64,000 bases of DNA from Acheta domesticus (Eukaryota; Arthropoda; Insecta; Orthoptera; Gryllidae), in contig JAHLJT010008756.1 in NCBI GenBank assembly GCA_031308135.1, positions 76,367,397 to 76,431,396 of the forward strand. The letters run 5' to 3'. The position numbers were made by a program, and so were the translations under genes. The notes under the pieces are model-generated. The model was not told the DNA's origin and made no database searches. It saw only the letters and a list, made by a program, of their open reading frames with translations. The first letter of the stretch is position 1. Each line of letters begins with the position of its first letter. Of this stretch, positions 12,403 to 23,700 are shown in pieces.

Positions 12403-12422
12403 ATCTGACCATTAGGAAATAA
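12403..12422 (+). CDS. Possible tiny last exon of esterase gene 1
   Basis: The acceptor 'catctatttccag' ends at 12402. Joined to 11913 in phase, it adds six codons (HLTIRK) and a TAA at 12420-12422. A short tail after the FW motif suits the family, but so small an exon cannot be proven by eye. Confidence 0.35.
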
Positions 12423-12535
12423 ATAACATGATGTCTTAATAGATTTGTTATATTTTGATCTATAAACTGTAAAGTGTAGTACATTCGACGTTAGGATTAC
12501 AAATCGCTAGTTTAAACAAAATTCAACAAAATAAA
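12418..12535 (+). promoter_or_regulatory. Candidate polyadenylation signals of esterase gene 1
   Basis: AATAAA occurs at 12418-12423, overlapping the proposed stop, and at 12530-12535. The second is better placed for a 3' UTR of about 120 bases. Confidence 0.4.
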
Positions 12536-13445
12536 GCGGTTAAGCACAAAATCAAACAGTCATTGATCATCACAGATGCATATTATCTCTGCCCACACGT
12601 GATTTGTATAACCGGTATTCCTTTAACTAGCTTCTTAAAGAATGTTTAGTATAGTTGATTCTGGGGTCAAAAGTACGTTTTCTTTTTGGTTTAACAGCGA
12701 CACATTATAAATGCTCCCGAAAAATTTCAAAAGGAATCATTAAACATTAAAAACATAAAATTAAAAATCTCTATATCCATTTGATTGGACCATTGCTTTC
12801 ATACCTTATTCTTTATAGCGCAAAATCATTCGCGCTCACGCAGCGGCATAATGTAATAGACACAGCATTAATGTTGTATTGGTTGGTGTAAGGTCAACAT
12901 TAGCGCCCTGGAATGTAGGGAAGAGTAGGCAGTACCTTACGCGTAACGTCGGTTGTTACAAATGAAACACCACTTATTACTAGGATGTGAGGTACAGACG
13001 TTATAAGAATGCAAAACCTCCCTAACCTTACGAAGCATATTCTATCCGTCATTTACCACGTATCAAACTTTTAAAATTACATTTTTGTGTCTTACGATGT
13101 GACTGACACATTTCATACCAATCGAATTCAGAATCGAATATTTATGTTCATATTCACCCAAAAAATTCATGATTCGCCTTTAAGAACCTGAACAAATTAT
13201 ACATATTTGTTTTCTTTTTTAACCTCAGGACTAGCGCATTGCAAGGGACCATACACCTTTCTTTCAATATTTTACCCTGCTCGTTAGGTTTATGGCTCAT
13301 GTATATCATCTGTATGTCGTGATAAACATCCATTTACAAGTTAGATACGTCGAAAATGCACTTATGGAAGATGACATGTCATCAGAACCAGGGCTCCGGT
13401 AATAGCTAATTCTCAACAATAATTTTCGACTTGTCTGCTCCGCAG
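12536..13445. other. Intergenic gap or 5' region of esterase gene 2
   Basis: It separates the end of gene 1 from the first recognised exon of gene 2. The missing promoter and signal-peptide exon of gene 2 could be here, but I see no ATG followed by a hydrophobic run and a donor in the right phase. Confidence 0.4.
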
Positions 13446-13603
13446 AATGCCAGAGGAGCGATGCGTGCGAGCAGAATCCGACCGTACACACTGCACAAGG
13501 AGAAATTCGAGGTCAGCAAAAACTGGCTGCTACTGGCAAAACGTACTTCAGCTGGAATGGTGTCCCTTTCGCAAAGCCCCCTGTCGGTGAATTACGTTTC
13601 AAG
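13446..13603 (+). CDS. Esterase gene 2, exon 1 of the model (N-terminal strand region)
   Basis: The acceptor 'cttgtctgctccgcag' precedes two bases and then TGC (Cys1). It encodes [12 protein letters not shown], the N-terminal beta-strand motif of insect esterases, and [19 protein letters not shown], the 'GIPYA.PPVG.LRF' motif. The donor is 'gtaag' after a complete AAG codon. The upstream frame has a stop at 13403-13405 and no ATG, so an upstream exon must supply the start and probably a signal peptide. Confidence 0.93.
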
Positions 13604-16600
13604 GTAAGACTTCAACAGAATTCTAACTAGTGGTCCTTCACAATGGCACAGACTTTCCCGTATTAGTTTTCTATTTCCTTGGCTCTTCGCTAGCTATTTG
13701 GAATTGCAACATACACTTTCTTGCCAGCTGCCATCTACCACCGCACAAACTACATTTTCTTGTCATATTCTTAATTTTTCGGTTTTCTTTTGGTACAACG
13801 GAAATATTAATTTTAGAATATTAAAGAACACAAAAATCTAGTCCTCAATGGCAATTTTCTTTTAAAAATTATGTGCCGTTTAAGAGAAAATGGCGTTTTA
13901 GCGCTTCTAAAAATGCCAAATTTGAAGCTCATTTTCACAGAAAATTTTTCAGTTTTCAAAATACTGTATTTGAAGTTATTTGAAGCACGTACACTCACAA
14001 ATATATTAATGTTTACAAATTGCTGGTAATGTGCATATTAATGATGTGAGAGATCTTTCAAACAAATTACATTTATGTAATTTTTGACAAAACAAAGAAA
14101 TAACTCAAAATAAACTTTACGTCATATTAAAGAGTGCAATTAGCACTATCTGTTACAAAAGTTTTAAGAAACAATTTGCAGTCATTTACGAGAAAATGGC
14201 GTTTGAGCGTTTCTGAAAATGCGGAATTTTGAGCTAGTTTTCACAGAAAACAGAAAACAAGTTTTCGAGAAACTTTACTTGACGTTATTTAAAGCACATG
14301 TACTCGTAAATATAATAATATGAAAAAATCGCCGCTAATGTAAATATTAACGACGTGAGGGACAAATCAAAAGAATTATATTTTTCCATTTTTTTGAAAA
14401 AACAAAAGGATAGAGCGATATGGAGTTTATGTCATCTCATAAAATACATTAGGCACTATACCTACCAAAAGTTTAAAGAAAAATTTTGGAGCCGTTTTTG
14501 AGAAAATCTTGTTATTGTAATTTTTTGAAATTGCACATATTGCACGCAATATTGCGCGAAAGTACTAACATTTTCAAAAAAAGCTTAACTGACCTTAAAG
14601 AAAGAACTCACATTGAAGAAAAAATTTTATTTGAAGGAAAAATCTCTATGCAATTTTGTAGTTGGTGGAAGACGCCGAATAAAATTCAAACATCTGCAAT
14701 TTTCGAAAATTCAGAGTTATCCGCGAAAATCGGACCTATGCCACTTTAATAAGTGTATTTTACTCTATTCTTACAAGAAATTAAACAAAAATTGGAGCTG
14801 ATTGGAAAATTTTGAAAATGTCTGGGGGGCTTCATGTAAAGTACCCCCAAATTTTACAGAAACTTTTTTCAAATCTTAAAACTTTGACTAGAACCAGATC
14901 GACCGGGGAATATCCATTTTGGAAGGAATCGTACGTATGGTTTAGACGCTAGCAGTGTTCACAGACGGACAGACGGACGTTTTCCTTTCAATTGGTTTTT
15001 CGGTATCAAGGATCTAGAAAACAAGGTTTCTGGCTACACCACGTTTTAGGTGATTTTCTTAAATTTAGCAACTGGTTTTATCCACTTTTTCTTTATCACG
15101 GCCCGGCAATGAATTTTTTTCCACCGAAAATTCGCCAGTTTTTTGCGCAGCCTTACACAACTATCCCTATACTACGTATATCACTCCGTGTATACGTACG
15201 TATAGGGGAAAGTAAGAAGGAGAGTTTTTTCCTCATGTTAAAAAAACATAGTTTAACAATACGTAAGTCGCATTTTATTTCCAATCCACTAGCTTCTGGA
15301 AATCCGAAATTTCGAACATTTTTTCGCCTCTTTCTATGACTATAATCAGTTTTTAAGTTTTTTTTTTCTTAATGAAATCTATTCATCAAAGACAAGTGTT
15401 GAACTTAGGTCAATTCAATGTTTCAAAAATATTAGTAGCTTGTGCATATCTCTGCATGAAACATAGTCAACTTTTAACAATTTACTCAATTATTTTCTGA
15501 AAAACTGCACCGTATTAAATGCATATATAACTATAAAATCTGGCCATCGTCTTTTGTAAATTGTTCACATTTCGTATGTAGGAGATGATTTCTAATATTT
15601 TGCGAAAGTAAAATTAATGATTTAATATGCCCTTCTTGTAAATGAGGTTTGAAGGCTCTTTTTATATCTAACTATATCATCAAAACCAAACGTATGTTGA
15701 AAACTAAAAGTAATGCTATATACTAAAACATACACACAATATATACAAATTATACACAACCACATTTGATAATAATTTTTATATATTGTGTTTATGATTT
15801 TGTACATAGCATTACTTTTAGTTTTTAACATGTGAACTTTCATTGAATTAGGTACAGTATAGAATTCTTATACTTTTTTTGTATTTTCGGTAATTGATAT
15901 GTTCCTTTTGCTTTTATGAATAATGTAAAAATTCATTTGTCTTCAGCATTTTGAAGAAATTTTTAATTCTATTTTCAGTTCTCCCTGATGAGGGAGACAA
16001 AACAGTCTCCAAACGCTGTATAACATAAAGTAATACATTTTGATAAGAACATTTTCAAATACTATTATCGTTGTCCAAAATTTAACAAGAAACTGAACTA
16101 CAACACTAAATAGAATTAATATGACAACCAATTAAAACTAATCTAATAAATGCACCCGTTCTTGTAAAGCTAATACAGTACGATATAACAATACAAAACG
16201 CTATTACGACTTGCTATTTGATGCCATAATAGATGAGACCATATCATTAAAATAGTACATTATGAAACGATGATGTAATGATGGGTATTAATACATGAGT
16301 GTGATATTACGATATGAGCGAGGTACAAGCGAGTATCGTAAACTTCACACGAGTGTATTAATACCCATTACATCGAGTTTCATACGGTACTTTTTCTACG
16401 ACTTATGGTAACTTTTATAAGTTAAACTTCTCCACTGAATCGTTTCCTGGCAGTCGACGTGCAAGATTCAGCCAAGGCCACCTAGCGGACACATCACTAC
16501 CCTACACCCGCAGGTGGCTGTGCTTTACCAGGCGCCGGCGAGGGACTACAAAAGTTGCGGCAATAATATTCCGACTTCCATATTTTCGCATTTGCTCTCA

Positions 16601-18390
16601 TTTCTGGAAACGTCATCACCATCAGAAAGAACCACCATTCACTAAATATTTTAACTAAAGAATTGGCCGGTTTTTTAAGGACAACCACATAGAAGCAGCA
16701 AATAACACAAAATGACTTGCGTTCAGATCTTAACCTCACTGAAAGTTCTCTTCAATGACTACCACTGCGCTAGTCAAATAGGATAAAAGTGAAATGACGA
16801 TCCAATTTATTTTTAATAATATTTCACGTAAAAATTACTACTAATAAAATAAAATTAAAACTGAGAAGCTTCATATAATATTAAATGCAATTTTAGTATA
16901 CACACTCGAACGAAACATTTACTGCAACAATTCTCAACGATTAATGAAGTGACAATACTTGATTTGTAAGCGTCTCTGTGATTGGCCAAGAACCTGTATC
17001 ATAATGAAATCTGTATCGAAATGACCATCATTATGCAACTGGTTGCAGCCATCCAAAGACAGCGTTATACAATGGGAGTAGAAAAAATCCATTATATAAA
17101 CATAAGGAATAATGAAGGGGAGAGAAATACATTTCTGCGTTCACCAATTCTATTCCCATCACACTTCATAAACATTAGAATAGTAGCAAAACTCACTACT
17201 TTTTCGAAGCAGAAACGTTCACAATTAGTTTTATACATAAAATTAGGAAAGCAATATATTTGTTTATGTAACAAGTGTGCGAATCATGTTCACAGGTTGC
17301 TTATACCATTCCATTTGATACATATGCCGTGTGTCATGTCGTGCATTAAAGATGTTTTACACATGCACACATCGAAATGTTTCGTACACGCTTCGTAACA
17401 CTTGAATGAATACTGAAGGTACTACAGCAGCTCAAACCTTCTCCCATTATTGCAAATAGTTACGTAATATTGAAATATACAAAATCAGTTATAACTTGAA
17501 AAAGTCCCATTGTATTAATTCAAAAGAAGCGCCTCTGGTGGATATCTGCCTTTATTTCGATAGCCAGGAACAGTAAGGATGTCTATTTTTTCCAAATGCA
17601 AAATCATTATTAAATTTAACTGAATATTATTTGCAATACAATATACAGAAAAGAAAGCATAATATCACACACAAACTATCCTCCATTACATCGATGAAAG
17701 CAAATAATTTCAGAATACCGTAATCAGCGATCAAAACTTCTTAAATGTATTTATTTAGTTCTAGGTCAAATACATCACGTTCCTTAAATCTATTTCCATT
17801 TGTAAGAAGAGTTTATATATACCATACGATCGTCACAACCGGAAACAATGCGCATTCGAATATAATTTGAAACTATCGTGTTGCCATTTTGCATATTACG
17901 AGTAATAGCGAATAAAAGGAATCGCGGGAAATTCCAATTTACCATTTTGAATTTATTTTCTTTCGACCACGCGCTTTCGAATTGAGCGCGTCCACTGAAG
18001 GGCAAGAACTTTCCTCAAGACAGCGCACCCTACTAGAGTTTGCCGGAGATAATTGTACTGCGCACTTGACTGTTAGAGCGCGAAAGAGACGCAAGAGAAA
18101 ACACAGTGCATGAGCAGTCAATCTTTCTACACATACTATTGCTGTTCGAAAAGCATTAGATAGACCAGGGCCTGTTTAATGACCCGCGGGGACTGAAGCA
18201 GTTTTATCATGCGGGGACCCTGGTATTAATTTTTCTCATTTTTTAAGCTATGGTTGTAATAAATTATGCCAAGTATGTAATAAATTATATTACACACGCA
18301 CGCGCACGCACACACGAACGCGCGCGCGCACGCGCGCACACATGCACACACACGCGCACACACGCGCGCACGCGCACGCACACGCGCACG

Positions 18391-18444
<54 letters not shown>

Positions 18445-20683
18445 TTTAAATGTTTTCATTTTTTTAAAATTCAAATATTTAATAAGGTTACAAAACTGTT
18501 ACTTATTTTACAACATGAATTGTTTCAACTATTTTAAAAGTTGTAAGTGACTGAATTAAGAGTAAGAGTGATAAATTTGGTATCGTAATTGAAATCGTAG
18601 GGATAAACCTTGGCTACCCCAAGAAACATTTCCACGACAATTACGATCAGCTGATTCTTTTCTGACTTTAATGATGCACTAACAAATTGTCGCAACAAAT
18701 TAATAAATCTCAAACGGTTGCAGTTTAAAACTAAAACAATGACTTACAGTATATTGTGTAACTTTCCAGAAATGTGTTTTGGCAGAGTTAATAACATATT
18801 AAATCAGTTTTCTTTTGTGATTTCTTACACAGAATGCAAATACATTTTTATGAGCCGAGGATTCCTTAAGTAAAAGTTAAGAAGTCTATGATTTGAGACG
18901 ACTTTCGATCTAGCAGTCTCCCTCTGTGACGTCAGCAAATGCAAGTCCAAGATTCTGTCACATGACGTAAGCAATTGAAAGATTTTGAACGCAAATTTTA
19001 CCTCGAGCCAGGCCATTTTAGCCAGCTCCTAGGATGCCAGGATTTTCGACACTTGCTAGATAGCTAGGGAGAATTCAGACTTTGTCAGGAGAAAAATTCT
19101 AGCGGCTGGCTGCTCTGACTGGTAGTATTTTGACATTTCTCCGACCAACATCGTGCAAAGGACGTTCAGTACCCTAACAAAATGGCCGCGCGCTATCTTT
19201 CCTCTCTCTTCCTTGACCTATCCTCACCCCTTTGACACACTTCCGTACATATAGGAAGCTTAAAGCTGGTCCTGGCTGGAGTGGTGCCCCGCTGGTGGGA
19301 GACACGTAGCAGAAACCCCAGTATACCCACGTGTAGGTCGGCGCCGTATCTTAAGTTACAGTGTGGGAAGCCCGCCGCCACGAGATAAGTAATAAAACAT
19401 TCACTACGCTTCCGGGACTAATGATCTTAGCAGTTGACGAACCCAGAAATACAAATCGAACTCCTTTGAGCTTGACGTTTAACGGACGTGATGATGCCGG
19501 CAGTGGTTTTCCAGTGACCCGCAAGAGCAGATTTTCCTGTGACTTTCCTTCAGTGAGAAATGCAGGAACAATTATTAGCAGTATTGTTCTGGCGATGGGC
19601 TGATTTCCCAATCCCATAAACCCCATCGCTCAGTAATTTAGAAATAACACTAATGCAAGAAGCCATATAAGTATCTAGGAAGATGCCACAAAATACCAAG
19701 CACCCATAAGATTTTTTTTTTTGTATTTTCAGGACGCCCTGAGTCCTGAGCCGTGGGAAGGCGTACGAGATGCTCTTGAAGACGGCGATATGTGCATTCA
19801 ACCGAACCTCGGTGCAGATGGATTCCCCGACGGAAGCACCATCGGAAACGAGGACTGTCTTTTCATTAACATATACTCCCCTCAGCTACCAACCTGGCTA
19901 GAAGATTCTCTACCCGTAATGGTGTGGATCCATGGAGGAGGCTTTATTCTTGGCTCTAACAATCAGGCGTCTTATGGTCCAGATTACATTGTCTCTGAGA
20001 ATGTTATCATGGTATCTTTTAACTACAGGTTGGGTGTATTAGGTAAGCTCTGCAAATTGATCAAAGCGGCTGCGATAGCTCAGAGCAACATCTGTTGCCA
20101 CTAGTGCCTCTGATTTTGAGGTCCTAGGGTTCGAATCCTGAACGTCGCGGATTTTCGATGCTGCAAATCTCGGTACAAATTCAGTCGGTGACTGGAAACT
20201 TTGCACAGGATATAATGTTAGACGGCGATTTTGATATAAAAGTATTATTCTTCATAAGCCAGCATTTCAAACGTTTTCAGGAATTCTTTTTCTGAACCAT
20301 AGGTTATAATGCAACAATATTTTAATATCATTCTTGATCGTAAATGTCTGTATCTCAAGCATTTTGATATTTTTTATTTGTATAAATTCAAATTATTTTG
20401 TATTATTACGAAGAAAATGGCATGCCTCTAATTTATAATACCAAATTACAAGGGCTTGAGACATGATTTACTGATCGTGAGCTCGATTCGATATGAAAAT
20501 ACTATAGCAACGATAAAGAAAAAACAAAAATTAACAAGAACAATAATATTAATGTTACACAAATCTAGACTTCTCGATAAGTTTACTTCTCTAATGTGTA
20601 TTCATTATCAACGACAAAAGAAACATGTCAATACCTCTAATGTTATCCTATAAAACTATTATTAATAATAATATATATTATTA

Positions 20684-20722
<39 letters not shown>

Positions 20723-23700
20723 TGTCTATATGCCATTCAAGACCACCCTACACGTCGCCTTCCGAGGCCCGAAAAGATAGGCGTATGTAATTAAGGTAGG
20801 ATCGGCATTACTCTAGATCCCATTTTTATCCCCCACGGTTATTAGCGGTCGGAGGCGGGACTCGAACCCCCGACCCTTTGGTCCCCGATCGCCACGACAC
20901 ACCTGGCATACCGATCTCGGCCACCGGACGGATTTATTATCGTTGTTCCTCTAAATTACGACTAAAGATTTTATGAGTCGGCTCAAAATAAAATCGACTC
21001 CAGGATGCAACCAGCTACCTAAGGAGCAGATCTAGGGACTGTCGGTGCCTCTACAATACTTTGCGCAAAATGTGGTCTGATACAAATGAAGCGATTTCTT
21101 GCACTTCCCAGTCTTTTGAATTACCTGGGAGTTTAGACAAGTTCTTACACAAATTTTGCGGAACAAATGCGAGACCTCTGATGACTATAGGTACGACCTG
21201 TGCTTTTACGCCCCACATTCGGCTCATCTCGATTTCCAAACTCTTGTATTTAAGACGTTTCTCTGCCTCCTTGGTAACGACGTTTTGATCGCAAGGTTCA
21301 GCAACATCGACATGTAAACACGATTTTTTCTCCAAATCCCAGATAACTATATTCGGTTTGTTTGCCACTATCGTGCGATCAGTTTGAATTTGTTGGTCAT
21401 ACAATATTGTACACAATCCAACAGACGCCACCTGTTTTGTTGAGTATTCGTACCACTAGGGGCATGAGTTTGAAACTTCGAGGACAGATCTGCCAGTGGA
21501 TGTAGCTACACATCATTTGTCTTTTCAAGTATTTGGTCTTTGCTAGGATTGGACAAGCTGAGACAATATGATCAATGGTTTCTACGTGTTCCTTGCAAAT
21601 GCGATATTTATCATCTGGGGGAATTTTGAGAACCGCTTTATCATAATGTCCTGTTCTCAACCCCTGATCTTGGGCAGCAATTACAAGGGCATCCGATTCT
21701 GGCTTCATTCGTCCCTTTTAAGCCACATAAATGATTGATCTTTACTGATTTGTGCTCTGTCTATTGTCCGCGGAGTGGTTTGTCTCCCCATGATTTTTTT
21801 AACATTTTTTGTGTCTCACATTTTACGTTAAGTAGAATCAGAAGTTCAGTGTCTCTGTCATTCTGCGTGTCTTGCATAGTCTTGTTCGCAATGCTTCTTG
21901 CTACACGTACAATGCCTCTGTTTCCCACTCTTCGGTCAGATTTCATGACCTGCCTCATTAGAGGGTCATCTTGATGGCTGACTACATAATTTCCCATCCC
22001 GACTTCCGCATTGTGCCTGGATGCTTCAATTTGTCTGAGGCCTCTTCCTCCTTCCTTACGTGACACATAAAGTGTATGTACATCAGCTCGAGGGCATCGT
22101 GACACATAAAGTCTATGTACATCAGCATCGATGATGCATTGTAAGCAGTTTTCTAGTTTTTCGATCCATGATGCAAATTTCTTTCTCAGTCCAGTCCACT
22201 AGTCCGAAGCTGTATTCGGAAACCTACCGCCAAACTACCTATTGCTGATATTTTATTCCAGAGCGGATTGCAGGAAAAGTATCACTCTTCTATAATACTC
22301 CCTGCGAATTTTCTCTATCATTACGTTCTAAGAGACGGTCTCACATTCTTCAATGCCCAGATATTTGTAAGTTTTACCTGGCTCAAGATCTTGCATCACA
22401 GTGTGCGTATCAACTTCAATGTACTCCGACGTGGTAATTTTGCCTCTTTTTAAATTGATTTTTGCACACTTGTCAAGACCAAACTTCATGCAGGTATCAT
22501 TACTAAAATCATTGATGACGGACAGCATTTGGGAGAGAATCGCTTCATTCTTAGCAAATACTTCAAGATCATCAATGTAAAATAATTGTGACACAGGCCT
22601 TTCATCACCATGGATCTTGTAACCAAAGCCAGTTTGCGACAACTGTCTAGATAGTGGGATAAGACTAATGCAAAACAACAGAGGGGATAGCAAATCTCTT
22701 TGGAAAATTCCCCTGTTTATCTGAATACTTCTTGTCTCCACTACTCCCCTTCCGCTGTATATTAGTAACCTGGTACTCCACAACTTCATACCAGCCTTGC
22801 AAAACTCAACAAGATGAAATCGATATATCTCCAGCGTCTTCAAAATCCAATCGCGTGGTACACTGTCAAAGGCCTTCTGGTAGTCAATTCAAGCCATGCT
22901 TAAATTACGTTTGCGTTTCTTAATATCATTCAAAATGATTTTATTCAGAAGCAAGATATCCTTACAGCCATAGGAATCTTTACGACATTCAATTGGCAAC
23001 AGATGGTTCTTCTCTACGTGTCCATACATTTTGTCAGCTACGGCTGCAGTTATAAGTTTGTACATTACTGGCAGGAAAGTGAATGGCCTTTAGCTCTTCG
23101 CCAAAGAGCTGTCTCCCGCTTTGTGTAGCAAATACGTGATGTCGCGAGTGAGCCATTCGGGGAGTTTATTAGGGTTTTCTAAAGTTTAATTAACCTTTGC
23201 TAGTTGAGAATGTAATTCTGTTAATTTCTTAATTCAATAAATCTGAATTTTATCAATCCTAGGGATTTCAAGTTTCCCTCGTTCTTAATTGGTTGGCAGA
23301 GGTCCTCTTCCGAGAATCCGTGAACATTTTTCACTGTTCCCACGAGCCCATCGGCAGCATCAACTTCAGATTGAAGACATGATGAATCTTTGTTGTAGGA
23401 TCTGGTTTACTCCCTGATTCCTGCCCAAAATGTTTCGATGTCATCTTTTGAAGGAGAGGCAGCATTACAATTCGGTTTTTGAGTCAGACTGCCATAGATT
23501 CTCTTTGCGTCTCTTTCAAACTACCGGTTTTGTACACGGAAATCTTCTCTACGTTTGTACCTTATTATTATTAGTAGTAGTGTTACTTTACTAACATTAC
23601 ATTATCTAAAAAGAAATAAAAAGGATATTAAGCATTAATTTAACCAAATCTTTCTCCAAAGAAAAAACATCATTTTTGTACAACTATTTTCTTTAGATGT

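Noticed and set aside
13873..14800. Regularly spaced repeats considered as a CRISPR-like array
   Set aside because: Units are about 305 bp, degenerate and contiguous in a eukaryotic transposon-like repeat.
18250..18441. Open frame of RARTHTHT...IYIYIY
   Set aside because: It is translation of a compound microsatellite.
20068..20150. Possible tRNA gene
   Set aside because: Box A and B-like sequences are present, but there is no cloverleaf with matching acceptor stem; it fits a SINE head.
20850..20937. Possible tRNA gene, minus strand
   Set aside because: The good box B is followed by a SINE body and (AAT)n tail, and the arms do not pair.
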